DNA of 64,000 bases from Paractinoplanes durhamensis. GTDB lineage: Bacteria; Actinomycetota; Actinomycetes; Mycobacteriales; Micromonosporaceae. Within the stretch, counting starts at the first letter, position 1; each line of letters starts with the position of its first letter. Shown in pieces: positions 21,301-28,994 of this stretch. The stretch covers positions 1-64,000 of the forward strand of contig NZ_BOML01000019.1 in assembly GCF_016862175.1 (NCBI RefSeq), read 5' to 3'. The notes beneath the pieces were generated by a model. It was not told where the DNA came from and ran no database searches. It saw only the letters and a list, made by a program, of their open reading frames with translations. A program made the position numbers and the translations under genes.

Positions 21301-22308
21301 CTGCTGCGCGAGCTGGCCGAGACCGCGGTCGCCCCGGTGGTGGTGCACGACGACCGGGGCCGCAACGGCGAGGACCTGGAGCCGGACGGCCTCGGCGTGC
21401 TGGCCGACGGCGGGGCCGGCCCGGCCGGTGACGGTGCCTCCGAGGCCCGCGCGCTCGGCCTCGACCAGGACTCGGTGCTGGTGCTGGTCGGTGGCGCCCG
21501 CGGCATCACCCCGTGGTTCGCCCGGACGGTCGCCGCCGCGGCCCGCTGCCGGGTCGAGCTGATCGGCCGCACCCCGCTGCCGGACGGCCCGGCCGGCGAC
21601 GATCTACCGGCCGGCCTGGACAAGGCCGGGCTCCGCGGGGAGCTGGCCCGGCGCGGGATGCGCTCGCCGGCCGAGATCGACCGCACCGCGTCGGCGGTCC
21701 TGGCCGCCCGCGAGGTCGAGGCGACCGTCAACGAGCTGCGCGAGCTCGGCGCCACGGTCAACTACCACGCCGCCGACGTCCGGGACGACCAGGCGGTCCG
21801 GCAGCTGCTCACCAAGATTCACGACGAGCACGGCCGGATCGACGGGCTGGTCTACGCGGCCGGGATCATCGAGGACAGGCTGATCGCGGACAAGGATCCG
21901 GCGTCGTTCGCCCGGGTTTTCGGGACCAAGGTCGACGGATGCCGTACGGTCCTGCGGGTTTTGGGGGAGATCGCCGCCGAGATCAAGTTCGTGGTGTTGT
22001 TCGGCAGCATCGCGGCCGCCTACGGCAACCGGGGGCAGAGCGACTACGCCGCCGCCAACGACGCCCTCGACACGCTCGGCGCACGCTGGTCGAGCGAGCA
22101 CGGCAAGCGGGTCGTCACCGTCCACTGGGGACCGTGGGCGCCCGGGGCCGGGCACACCGGCATGGTCACGCCGGAGCTCATGCAGGAGTACGCCCGGCGC
22201 GGCATCGCCCTGATCGACCCCGAGGAGGGCGCGCTCAGCCTGCTGCGCGAGCTTGCCTGGGGTACGCCCGGCACGACCTCGGTGGTCTACACCGCGTCGG
22301 GGTGGTGA
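15301..22308 (+). CDS. PUFA-synthase-like PKS: ER(NMO)-KS-AT-ACP-ACP-KR
   Basis: Iterative type I synthase of 2335 residues. Residues 1-600 hold two tandem TIM-barrel-like stretches of the nitronate monooxygenase/PfaD type. The second is canonical (LPIAQGPMTRVSD, EGAECGGHVGP with His410) and is expected to act as the FMN enoyl reductase. KS, about 634-1060: Cys825 (DAACASSL), His960, His1000. AT, about 1180-1480: Ser1276 (GHSYGE), His1380 (AFHSP). Two near-identical ACPs carry Ser1689 and Ser1800 in VDSIKRAEV, the PUFA-type motif. KR, about 1920-2335: GGARGIT, catalytic Tyr2249. A helical Met/Pro-rich linker joins AT and ACP. The domain set makes reduced fatty-acid-like chains, with DH supplied by the next protein, whose GTG overlaps this stop. 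The Streptomyces PUFA-type loci are the nearest relatives I know; the product is unknown. Confidence 0.92.
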   Translation: MSTSPPCAPVIAVTGGTGIEPSPYLAAAATAAGATGIVDLGTGETWTLRLLRLAAARSSEPIGVRVGARCTATLAEVRAATGGHLAAVVLTADAAWPRTDLAGETILVEVTDLDEARAAVAAGAHGLIARGMESAGRTSDLSTFVLLQSLLDAMGETPVWAAGGIGPRTTAAVVAAGAAGVLLDSQLLLMPEADLPDHSRAALARTDGTETTAQREAAGLLGVGADGALAAAFAARWADTGTAIRAIRAAAGEDFAAAAGLLAPGGPLAAALGVDLPIAQGPMTRVSDEPAFAAAVAAEGALPFIALALADAAKTEQMLAGTAEALGDRPWGVGILGFAPDHVKAGQIEVIRRVRPAYAIIAGGRPAQAKALEAEGIRSFLHVPSPGLLKQFLAAGSRRFVFEGAECGGHVGPRASFPLWETQLAVLDSFLDEHPAAGDDLQIFFAGGVHDARSAAMVAALAAPLARRGAKIGVLMGTAYLFTAEAVQHGAIQPLFQAEAVQATRTALLETAPGHATRCLATGFADDFHALRDGLEAAGVDHRQVWEQLEMLNVGRLRVASKGLRREGDALVTVDEAGQAAEGLFMAGQVAVLRSSVTTIASLHAAVTTSAAALLAAFAAPALAAVEEPVAPLDIAIIGMACVFPGSSDLAGYWRTILGAADEITEIPPGRWDVDTYYAPTVGPGEAGRITVSKWGGFIEPIPFDAIRYGIPPSALASIDPTQLLALEVSQRALLDAGYPYDAAGADHGKTGVVFGAEAGGDLAGAKTLRAVLPGYLGELPPGLDEQLPAITEDSFPGVLANVIAGRIANRLDLGGPNFTVDAACASSLAALDAACKELATGGSDLMICGGADLHNGINDYLMFTSAHALSPTGRCRTFDSSGDGIALGEGVATVVLKRLADAEKDGDRVYAVIKGLGGASDGRALGLTAPRAEGQRRALDRAYRTAGINPREVGLVEAHGTGTVVGDRTELETLTRLFIESGASPGQTTLGSVKSQIGHTKCAAGLAGVIKAALALHTGVKPPTLNLTRPNPAWSAAESPFSFQTSAQPWSAPAAERIAGVSAFGFGGTNYHAVLAAHAADADPRHGQTSWPAELFCFRGSDSAAAHRGVRRLRDRLQVVAGLRELATTWSAESDPRVGPVRIAVVARDLGELADLLSRALAGEHDPRRGLIQPPSATSPGKVAFLFPGQGSQRPGALAELFITFPELRHYLELGGDWADLLFPPAAFDDETATAQKTRLRDTRNAQPALGIGGLAVDHLLRRLGVRPDLTAGHSYGELVALCVSGAFAPATLLELSRSRAASILAAAGSDPGTMAAVSATPAQITAVLGDSADVVVANHNAPQQAVISGPTEAVRAATAALTAAGLTARPIPVACAFHSPVVAGGSPIFASVLADREISAPTGEVWSNRTAATYPDTADGVRDELAAQISSPVRFVDQIEAMYEAGARVFVEAGPGQVLTGLVGAVLGDRPHLAVPIDGRDGLRSLLLAVAQLACAGVPVNTGWLFRGRDARTSPETSRPLWTVDGHLVRDPSGACLPGGLAPARRIPEELIMTTPPQQAPNAQNALLAEYLRTTREMITSQRDVMLAFLGQQPATTWEPVPAPYAEPELVPSMARPALEASYAPVAPAPAPMPMPAAVQVPVMAAVVAPALDVQGAVLGVISERTGYPIELIELDLDLEADLSVDSIKRAEVAGEVASRLGLSVDGDESELEDLVKARTVRSMVEWLNSRIVGPTNVGAPNVGAPNVGAPNVGAANDGAGAIDVQSAVLSVISDRTGYPVELIEPDLDLEADLSVDSIKRAEVAGEVASRLGLSVDGDESELEDLVKARTVRSMVEWLESRINGVAPSTPEPAAQHSPPPASAGIAPQRLVSRLQPAAAGEGEVRLNGARFLISGESFHAKLVGDLLGTAGARVVPTGTADGLILLDGLDDGPALLPDLFGQIRRSLTEGVRWVIAAGRPGERNDGMPGLFRTIAREYPEVTARYVEFRADIDVPAALLRELAETAVAPVVVHDDRGRNGEDLEPDGLGVLADGGAGPAGDGASEARALGLDQDSVLVLVGGARGITPWFARTVAAAARCRVELIGRTPLPDGPAGDDLPAGLDKAGLRGELARRGMRSPAEIDRTASAVLAAREVEATVNELRELGATVNYHAADVRDDQAVRQLLTKIHDEHGRIDGLVYAAGIIEDRLIADKDPASFARVFGTKVDGCRTVLRVLGEIAAEIKFVVLFGSIAAAYGNRGQSDYAAANDALDTLGARWSSEHGKRVVTVHWGPWAPGAGHTGMVTPELMQEYARRGIALIDPEEGALSLLRELAWGTPGTTSVVYTASGW
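20513..20572 (+). repeat. 15-bp tandem repeat between the two ACPs
   Basis: The unit CGAACGTTGGTGCCC is repeated exactly at 20513-20527, 20528-20542 and 20543-20557, with a fourth diverged copy to 20572. It stays in frame and encodes the inter-ACP linker as repeated Asn-Val-Gly-Ala-Pro. The linker length can therefore change by 5 residues per repeat without a frameshift. Confidence 0.95.
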
Positions 22309-25300
22309 TCGTGCAGAAAACCCAGCAGCCGACCGCGATCGTCGGGATGGCCGCGATCCTGCCCGGCGCCGGCGACCTCGGCACCTACTGGCGCAACCTG
22401 GTCGAGGGCCGGGACGCGATCACCGAGGTGTCGTCGCACCGGTGGGGTGGCCCGCACTACGACCCGGCGTTGTCGCACCGGCCGGACCGGCTCTACTGCA
22501 ACCGGGGCGGGACGGTCGACGAGTTCGCTACGTTCCAGCCGCTCAAGTACGGCATCATGCCGAACTCGGTCGACGACATCGAACCGGACCAACTGCTCAT
22601 GCTGGACGTGGCGACGGCCGCGATCGAGGACGCCGGCGGCTACGACCGGATGCCGGACGCCGACCGGATCGGCGTGATCGTCGGCCGCGGCGGCACGCTC
22701 AGCCCCGGCCAGGCCCGGCACGCCCAGCGGGTCCGGCTGCCCACCCAGATGCTGCAGGTGCTGCGCGAGTTGCTGCCGGAGCTGACCGACGAGCAGATCG
22801 AGCGGGTCCGGTCCCGCTTCGACGACCAGCTGGGGGAGTTCCACCCGGAGGGGACGATCGGCCTGGTCCCCAACCTGGCCGCCTCCCGGGTGGCGAACCG
22901 GCTCAACCTGCGCGGTCCGGCGTACACGATCGATGCTGCCTGTGCCTCGTCGCTGCTCGCGGTGGACCAGGGGATCAGCGAGCTCGCCGCCGGCAAGCTC
23001 GACGCGGTCCTGGCCGGCGGTGTGCACCACGTGCACGACATCAGCTTCTGGTCGGTGTTCAGCCAGCTCAAGGCGCTGAGCCGGCAGGGCCGGATCCGGC
23101 CGTTCGACGCGGACGCGGACGGGCTGCTGATCGGCGAGGGCACCGGCGCGGTGGTCCTCAAGCGACTCGAGGACGCGGAGCGGGACGGCGACCGGATCTA
23201 CGCGATCATTCGCGGTACCGGCGTCTCCAGCGACGGCCGCTCGGCCAGCATGTTCAACCCGGCCACCTCCGGCCAGGTCCTGGCCCTTCGCCGGGCGTGG
23301 GCGGCGGCCGGCCTCGACCCGCGGGCCGAGGATGCGCTGGGTCTGCTCGAAGCGCACGGCACCGCCACCCCGACCGGTGACGCGGCCGAGCTGACCTCGG
23401 TCGCCGAGGTGTTCGGCCCGCTCGGCGGCGGCGAGCGGGCGGTGATCGGCTCGGTGAAGTCGATGATCGGGCACGCGATGCCGGCCGCCGGGATCGCCGG
23501 GCTGATCAAGGCGGCGCTCGCCGTGCACCACGGCGTCCAGCTGCCCACCCTGCACGTGGACAACCCGCGCGCCGAGATGGCCGCGACCCGCTTCGAGCCG
23601 ATCGGCGCGGCGCGGCAGTGGGAGAGCGCCGGTCCGCGCCGGGCCGGGGTCAACGCGTTCGGTTTCGGCGGCATCAACGCCCACGTCATCCTCGAACAGT
23701 GGGTGACGCCGACCCGCCCGGTCACGACGAGTAAGCCGGACCGGGTCTTGCGGCTGGCCGCCGAAACCCCCGCCGAGCTGCTGAAACTCCTCGACAATCC
23801 AGGCCCGATGGGCAGCGGGATGTGCCGGCTCGCCATCGCCGATCCCACGCCCGCGCGGATCAAGGCCGCCCGCAAGATCGTCGAGCGCGGCGAGCCGTGG
23901 CGCGGCGGCCGGGACGTCTGGTTCACCACCGAGCCGATGTTGGCCGACGAAAAAAGCAAGATCGCGTTCGTCTTCCCCGGCGTCGAGGCCGAATTCGCGC
24001 CGCGCACCGCCGACGTGGCCGCGCTGTTCGGCCTGCCCGACCGCGAATGGTCGGCCGCCGACCTCGGGCAGCACGGCACCGGCCTGGTCGAGAGCGGCGT
24101 CCTCCTCGACGAGGCACTGCGAAAGATCAAGATCCTTCCTGATGCGTACGCCGGTCACAGTCTCGGCGAATGGACCGCGGCCCGGGTCAGCGGCCTGATG
24201 AACACGGCCGCGGTCGGCGAGTTCCTGCACGCGTTCGACGTGGACGCGGTCGAGGTGTCCGGGTACGCGTTCGCCGCCGTCGGGGCGGGCGTCGACGACG
24301 TCGTACCGCTGCTGGAGGCTTATCCCGGGGTTGTTCTTTCGCACGACAACGCGCCCGCGCAGACCGTCGTGAACGGACCGGCCGAGCAGATCGACAAGCT
24401 CGTCGAGGATCTCCGCGGCCGCCGGATCATGTGCCAGGCGCTGCCGTTCCGGTCGGCGTTCCACACCCCGGTCTTCGAGCCCGGCCTGCGTGCCATCGGC
24501 GAGGCCCTCGGCCGCTGGCAGATCACCGGGAGCCGGGTGCCGGTCTGGTCGGCGACGCTGGCCGCGCCGTTCCCGGCCGACCCCGAGAAGGTCGCCGAGG
24601 TGTTCGTCCGGCACATGGTCACCCCGGTCCGCTACCGGGAGACGGTGGCCGCCATGCACGACGCCGGTTTCCGGGTGTTCCTGCAGGTCGGCGCGGGCCA
24701 GCTGGCCTCGCTGATCGCCGACAACCTGCAGGGCCGGGACCACCTGGCGATGCCGGTCAACGTGTCCCGCCGCGACGGCGTGGCCCAGCTCCGCCGGGTC
24801 GCCGCCGCCCTCTGGGTGGAGGGCGCCGAACCCGACTTCAGCCTGCTCGAAGAGTCCCCGGCGCCGTTCGGATCCACCGTGGTCGCGCCGGGCGCGGCCC
24901 GCGGTCCGGCGGTCCGCCTCGACCTCGGCGGCCCGCAGCTCACCCTGGGTGCCGGCGCGGACCAGCTTCTCACCCCAAGACGGGACGGCGTCGCTACGCG
25001 GGGCGGCGTCGTCCCCCCGGCGCCCACGGCGCGGCCCCCCGCCGTGACCCCGCCGCCGGCCGTCGGCCGCCCGGCTCCGGCCCCGCGACCGGTAAGCCCA
25101 CCGGCCGCGATGCCGCAGCCATCCCTGGGCGCCCGGCCGGCGGCGGGTAATCGGCCGCCGGCGGGAAACCGGCCGGCCGACACGGCGGCGGCGCTCGGCG
25201 CGCTGAAGGAACTGGCGGAGCACTCGACCGCCGCCGCCGAACTGGCCGCCCTGCTGCAGGAGACCGCGACCGACGCGGTGACCATGCTGTCGGCCACCGC

Positions 25301-26969
25301 CCGCCCGGCCGCGCCACCCGCGCGGCGCAACGGAAACGGCGGCGCACCGCCGCCGCGGAACGGCAACGGCAACGGCAACGGGAGCGGGAACGGTGCGCAC
25401 CCGGCGCCGGTCCCGCCGCCCTCGGCCGGCGTCCACCGGTCGAGCCTGCGGGTGTCGATGGAGGAGATGCCGTACCTGCTGGATCACTGCTTCTATGCGC
25501 AGCCGCCGGACTGGCCGGTCGTCGACGACCGCTGGCCGGTCGTGCCGGCCACCACCGTCGCTCAGCACATGATGGACGCGGCCGAGGCGGCCGCCCCCGG
25601 GCACAGGGCGGTGGCGATCCGGGATGCCCGCTTCAACCGCTGGCTGATCGCGGCCCCCGCGCAGACCGTCGAGACCACCGTGAAGCATGACGGCGCGGGG
25701 GAGGCCACCGTCGTGTTCGGCGGCTACGCCCGGTCGGTGGTGGAGCTGGCCCCGGCGTACCCGAATCCGCCGCAGGCGTTGTGGTCGCACGACCCGGCCA
25801 CCGAACGCCCGGCCACCGTCGACGCGAAGACGATGTACGACGAGCGGCTGATGTTCCACGGCCCGCAGTTCCAGGGGGTCAGCGCCGTGCACGCGGTCGG
25901 TGACATGCACGTCCGCGGCCAGGTCGTCACCCCGGCCGCCAAGGGCGCGCTGCTGGACAACGCGCTCCAGCTGATCGGCAACTGGATCCTCACCACCCAG
26001 GCGACCCGTACGGTGGCGCTGCCGGTGCGGCTGGGCAAGGTCAGCTTCTACGGCCCGCACCCCGCGGCCGGCACGGTCGTCGAGTGTGTCTGCCGGATCA
26101 GCACGGTCGACCACGAGCAGATCGTCGGCAACTGCCAGCTGGTGGTGGACGGCCGCTTGTGGGCGCAGATCGACGGCGTGGTGGACCGCCGGTTCGACAG
26201 TCACCCGACCGCCCGGCCGGCCGAGCGGTTCCCGTCCCGCTACCACATGTCGGAGCCGCAGCCGGAGGGCTGGACGCTCGCCTACGACTACTGGACCGAC
26301 CTGGTCACCCGGGGGATGGCGGCGCGCGGCATCCTCGGCGCGGCCGGCGCCCTGGAGTACGAGCGGAAGCCCCCGGCCGGCCGCAAGTCGTGGCTGCTGG
26401 GCCGGATCGCGGTGAAGGACGCGGTCCGCTTCCGGCAGTGGGCGGCCGGGCACCGCGACGTCTTCCCGATCGAGCTGACCGTCACCAACGAGCCGAACGG
26501 CCGGCCGCGGGTCGCGGTGCGACCGGGCAAGGGGCTCGTCGAGTGTGACGTGTCGCTGGCGCACAGCGCGGACATCGGGGTCGCCATTGCCCGCCCGTAC
26601 ACCGAAAAAGCGCAGGAGGGCGGCGTCGGCATCGACGTCGCCGAGGTGAAGCCGGTCGAGGAATCGACCGTGCGGTTCGCCCTGACCCCCGGTGAGCAGG
26701 ACCTGCTGGCCGAGCTCGGCGACCGCGACCGGTGGTTCACCCGTTTCTGGGCGGCCAAGGAGGCCGTCGCCAAGGCCGAGGGCACCGGGTTCGGCGGCCG
26801 GCCCCGGGATTTCGTGATCACCGCGCACGGGCCGCACGGCCTGACGGTCGCGGCCAACGGCCGTACCTATCAAGTCGCCCACCGCGAGGTGGGCAATCCG
26901 CCCGACCTGCCGTCCCGCCGCTACGTCGTCGCCTGGACCTGGGGCCCGGAAACCGGGCCCGTGACATGA
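22305..26969 (+). CDS. PUFA-synthase-like PKS: KS-AT-DH-PPTase
   Basis: Second synthase subunit, 1554 residues. KS, about 8-465: intact Cys213, His351, His390, so not a chain-length-factor. AT, about 545-870: GHSLGE Ser619 and His720 (AFHTP). A Pro/Ala- and Asn-Gly-rich linker covers about 880-1045. The double-hotdog DH, about 1048-1310, has His1061 (LLDHCFY) and Asp1218 (LLDNALQLIG). The C-terminal Sfp-type phosphopantetheinyl transferase, about 1340-1545, has GIDVAEV (Asp1444) and FWAAKEAVAK (Glu1486). It would combine PfaB-like AT, the dehydratase and PfaE-like ACP activation in one chain, so the cluster carries its own ACP-modifying enzyme. Start GTG 22305 overlaps the upstream stop (GTGA); GTG 22311 is an alternative. 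Confidence 0.92.
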   Translation: MIVQKTQQPTAIVGMAAILPGAGDLGTYWRNLVEGRDAITEVSSHRWGGPHYDPALSHRPDRLYCNRGGTVDEFATFQPLKYGIMPNSVDDIEPDQLLMLDVATAAIEDAGGYDRMPDADRIGVIVGRGGTLSPGQARHAQRVRLPTQMLQVLRELLPELTDEQIERVRSRFDDQLGEFHPEGTIGLVPNLAASRVANRLNLRGPAYTIDAACASSLLAVDQGISELAAGKLDAVLAGGVHHVHDISFWSVFSQLKALSRQGRIRPFDADADGLLIGEGTGAVVLKRLEDAERDGDRIYAIIRGTGVSSDGRSASMFNPATSGQVLALRRAWAAAGLDPRAEDALGLLEAHGTATPTGDAAELTSVAEVFGPLGGGERAVIGSVKSMIGHAMPAAGIAGLIKAALAVHHGVQLPTLHVDNPRAEMAATRFEPIGAARQWESAGPRRAGVNAFGFGGINAHVILEQWVTPTRPVTTSKPDRVLRLAAETPAELLKLLDNPGPMGSGMCRLAIADPTPARIKAARKIVERGEPWRGGRDVWFTTEPMLADEKSKIAFVFPGVEAEFAPRTADVAALFGLPDREWSAADLGQHGTGLVESGVLLDEALRKIKILPDAYAGHSLGEWTAARVSGLMNTAAVGEFLHAFDVDAVEVSGYAFAAVGAGVDDVVPLLEAYPGVVLSHDNAPAQTVVNGPAEQIDKLVEDLRGRRIMCQALPFRSAFHTPVFEPGLRAIGEALGRWQITGSRVPVWSATLAAPFPADPEKVAEVFVRHMVTPVRYRETVAAMHDAGFRVFLQVGAGQLASLIADNLQGRDHLAMPVNVSRRDGVAQLRRVAAALWVEGAEPDFSLLEESPAPFGSTVVAPGAARGPAVRLDLGGPQLTLGAGADQLLTPRRDGVATRGGVVPPAPTARPPAVTPPPAVGRPAPAPRPVSPPAAMPQPSLGARPAAGNRPPAGNRPADTAAALGALKELAEHSTAAAELAALLQETATDAVTMLSATARPAAPPARRNGNGGAPPPRNGNGNGNGSGNGAHPAPVPPPSAGVHRSSLRVSMEEMPYLLDHCFYAQPPDWPVVDDRWPVVPATTVAQHMMDAAEAAAPGHRAVAIRDARFNRWLIAAPAQTVETTVKHDGAGEATVVFGGYARSVVELAPAYPNPPQALWSHDPATERPATVDAKTMYDERLMFHGPQFQGVSAVHAVGDMHVRGQVVTPAAKGALLDNALQLIGNWILTTQATRTVALPVRLGKVSFYGPHPAAGTVVECVCRISTVDHEQIVGNCQLVVDGRLWAQIDGVVDRRFDSHPTARPAERFPSRYHMSEPQPEGWTLAYDYWTDLVTRGMAARGILGAAGALEYERKPPAGRKSWLLGRIAVKDAVRFRQWAAGHRDVFPIELTVTNEPNGRPRVAVRPGKGLVECDVSLAHSADIGVAIARPYTEKAQEGGVGIDVAEVKPVEESTVRFALTPGEQDLLAELGDRDRWFTRFWAAKEAVAKAEGTGFGGRPRDFVITAHGPHGLTVAANGRTYQVAHREVGNPPDLPSRRYVVAWTWGPETGPVT

Positions 26970-26980
26970 AGGAGTTATCC

Positions 26981-27280
26981 GTGATTCCCGTCGACACCCC
27001 CTCGGTCACGGCCGAGGTCAACCGGATCCTGCAGGCGGTGCTCGGCGACTTCGGTGCCGACATGCCGATCTCCCCCGACAGCACGTTCCGGGACGACCTG
27101 GGGATGGAGAGCATCGACGTGGTCGCACTGGCCGGCCGGTTGCAAGCCCGCTACGGCGCCGGCGTGAACCTGGCCCAGTTCGTGGCGAGCCTGGACGTCG
27201 ACTCGGTGCGTGAACTGCGGGTCGGTCAGCTCGTCGACCACATCGTGCTGTCGATGAACCGGGCGGACGGCCGGCCATGA
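26981..27280 (+). CDS. Free-standing acyl carrier protein
   Basis: Acyl carrier protein of 99 residues. The phosphopantetheine site is Ser44 in DLGMESIDVVALAGRL; Met-Glu replaces the usual Asp before the Ser, as in some discrete ACPs. GTG 26981 has AAGGAG six bases upstream. An in-frame ATG at 26966, overlapping the PKS stop, would add 5 residues. It follows two ACPs inside the first synthase, so it is more likely a handover or off-loading carrier to the hydrolase and sulfotransferase encoded next. The fused PPTase upstream probably activates it. Its stop overlaps the hydrolase ATG. Confidence 0.88.
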   Translation: MIPVDTPSVTAEVNRILQAVLGDFGADMPISPDSTFRDDLGMESIDVVALAGRLQARYGAGVNLAQFVASLDVDSVRELRVGQLVDHIVLSMNRADGRP

Positions 27281-28056
27281 CCACGGTCCGGGTCAACGAC
27301 ATCGACCTGCACGTGCAGGAGCTGACGCCGACCGGGGTGGCGGATCCGCCGACCGTGGTGCTGCTGCACGGCCTGGCCACCGACTCGATGGCCAGCTGGT
27401 ATTTCACGATGGCGTATCCGCTGGTCGAGCTCGGTTACCGGGTGCTGCTGCTGGACCTGCGCGGGCACGGCCGCAGTCAGCGGCCGGCGCTGGGCTACGC
27501 GCTGGACGATTTCGTCGATGATCTTGATGCTTTGCTCGCCGGCCGCGAAAAAGTGACGATCATGGGCAACTCGTTCGGCGGGACCGTCGCGTTCGCCTAC
27601 GCCGCGCGGCACCCGGAGAAGGTCGCCGGGATCGTCTCGGTCGAGTCGAGCCCGCCCACCCCGGTCTGGTTCGCCCGGCTCACGAGCCGGCTCAGCGACC
27701 TGGCCAACGCGGTCGCCCGGCCGCGCGCCCTGGTCGCGGTCGGCGCCCGGCGCGGCGCCCGCGGTGCCCAGCGCGCCCAGGACGCGGCCCGCCTGCTCGC
27801 CGAGACCAGCCTGCGCGAGGAGCTGCCGGCCAGCCGGCTGCCGGCCCGCGCCCGCCTCGAAGCGATCACCTGCCCGGTGCTGTGTCTCTACGGCGACCGG
27901 TCGCACGTCGTCGAGATGGCCCCCGAGACGCAGCGCCTGTTGCCGCAGGCCGCGTTGCGCGTCTTCGCCGGCCAGAAGCATTCGCTGCTCATCGATCAGC
28001 CGGAGGACGTCCGGGCCGCGATCACGACCTGGCTACGTGGAGGTTCCCATGCTTGA
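27277..28056 (+). CDS. Alpha/beta hydrolase (thioesterase-like)
   Basis: Cytosolic alpha/beta-hydrolase of 259 residues. It has oxyanion-hole LLHGLATDS, DLRGHGRS, nucleophile elbow MGNSFGG with Ser99, canonical acid candidate Asp207 (YGDRSH) and catalytic His235 (QKHSLL). A second acid, Glu123 (VSVESSP), sits after strand 6, exactly 24 residues after the nucleophile. That is the position I recall for the acid in the decarboxylating thioesterase of curacin synthase. It is coupled to the ACP by ATGA overlap and to the sulfotransferase by an 8-nt overlap. Expected role: release of the chain from the ACP; alternatively it acts on the free product. Confidence 0.85.
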   Translation: MTTVRVNDIDLHVQELTPTGVADPPTVVLLHGLATDSMASWYFTMAYPLVELGYRVLLLDLRGHGRSQRPALGYALDDFVDDLDALLAGREKVTIMGNSFGGTVAFAYAARHPEKVAGIVSVESSPPTPVWFARLTSRLSDLANAVARPRALVAVGARRGARGAQRAQDAARLLAETSLREELPASRLPARARLEAITCPVLCLYGDRSHVVEMAPETQRLLPQAALRVFAGQKHSLLIDQPEDVRAAITTWLRGGSHA

Positions 28057-28981
28057 CCGTTCGATCATCATCAGCAACGGCCGCTGCGGTTCGACGCTGC
28101 TGTCCGACCTCATCCACGAGGAGCCGGACACGCTGTCGGCGCAGGAGTTCTTCATGACCATGGCGCCGTGGTCGCGGAGCATGGAGATCCTCACCGGCGC
28201 CGAGTACTGGGACGTGCTGGCCAGTCCCAAGGAGGAGATCTCCACCCTCTTCCGGATCGGGTTGCCGCCGAAGGAGGTGCGCTACCCGTCGACCGGCGAG
28301 TGGGCCGGCAACGAGGAGAACATGCCGCGCATCCTCGGCATCACCCTGGCCAAGCTGACCGACGACCCGGATGGATTGTTCCATTCGCTTGCCGGCCACG
28401 TGAAAGCGTTCCCGCGGCAGAGCGTCTCAGCCCAGCATCAAGCCTTCCTCGATCTGCTCGCCACCACGCTCGGCCGGCGTCGCTGGGTGGAACGCTCCGG
28501 CGGATCCAGCCAGGTAGCGCCGTTCCTGCTGGCCAACTACCCGGACGCGCGGATCGTCTACCTCGATCGCAACTGGGCCGACTCGGCCCGCTCGATGAGT
28601 AGGCACCCCTCGTTCCAGCTGGTGCAGCTGCGGGTGGAGGCGCTGAGCCGCTGGGGGATCGACCCGTTCCGGGTGCGCCCGGACCAGGAGGTCCCCGACG
28701 AGCTCGCCCCCTACCTGCCCGGCCGGATCACGCCCGAGCTGCTGAAGGCCCGCGGCGAGGACCCGAGCCGCTACGTGCACCTGTGCGCGTTCATGAGCAG
28801 CCAGGCCCAGCAGGCCATCGACGACGCCAAGCCGTCACACCTGCTGACCATGGCGTACGAGGATCTGCTGCTCGATCCGGTCGGGCAGCTCACCAGCCTC
28901 GGCGAGTTCCTGCAGTTCGACGACCCGGCCGACTGGGCCGATCGCGTCGCGCACCGAGTCCGTACCCCCGCAATGAAATAA
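28049..28981 (+). CDS. PAPS-dependent sulfotransferase
   Basis: Protein of 310 residues of the bacterial sulfotransferase family. The 5'-phosphosulfate loop is at residues 9-18 (SNGRCGSTLL). A 3'-phosphate-binding region with the conserved Arg and Ser fits IVYLDRNWADSARSMSRHPS near 167-188. ATG 28049 is preceded by GTGGAGG. It would move sulfate from PAPS to a hydroxyl, here most likely a beta-hydroxyl made by the KR or a hydroxyl of the finished lipid. Codon use matches the PKS genes. Sulfotransferases are not part of classical PUFA gene sets, which makes this one informative. Confidence 0.83.
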   Translation: MLDRSIIISNGRCGSTLLSDLIHEEPDTLSAQEFFMTMAPWSRSMEILTGAEYWDVLASPKEEISTLFRIGLPPKEVRYPSTGEWAGNEENMPRILGITLAKLTDDPDGLFHSLAGHVKAFPRQSVSAQHQAFLDLLATTLGRRRWVERSGGSSQVAPFLLANYPDARIVYLDRNWADSARSMSRHPSFQLVQLRVEALSRWGIDPFRVRPDQEVPDELAPYLPGRITPELLKARGEDPSRYVHLCAFMSSQAQQAIDDAKPSHLLTMAYEDLLLDPVGQLTSLGEFLQFDDPADWADRVAHRVRTPAMK

Positions 28982-28994
28982 AGGAGAACCGGCC

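Noticed and set aside
15301..22308. Enediyne-type PKS
   Set aside because: Enediyne synthases have KS-AT-ACP-KR-DH-PPT in one protein plus conserved E-genes nearby; here the NMO-like N-terminus, tandem ACPs and split subunits fit the PUFA type better.
22287..26882. 1531-codon open frame antisense to the second PKS
   Set aside because: A codon-bias artefact opposite a continuous multidomain protein; no start site or domain support.
22305..26969. Second KS as a chain-length factor
   Set aside because: All three catalytic residues (C213, H351, H390) are present, so it should be an active condensing enzyme.
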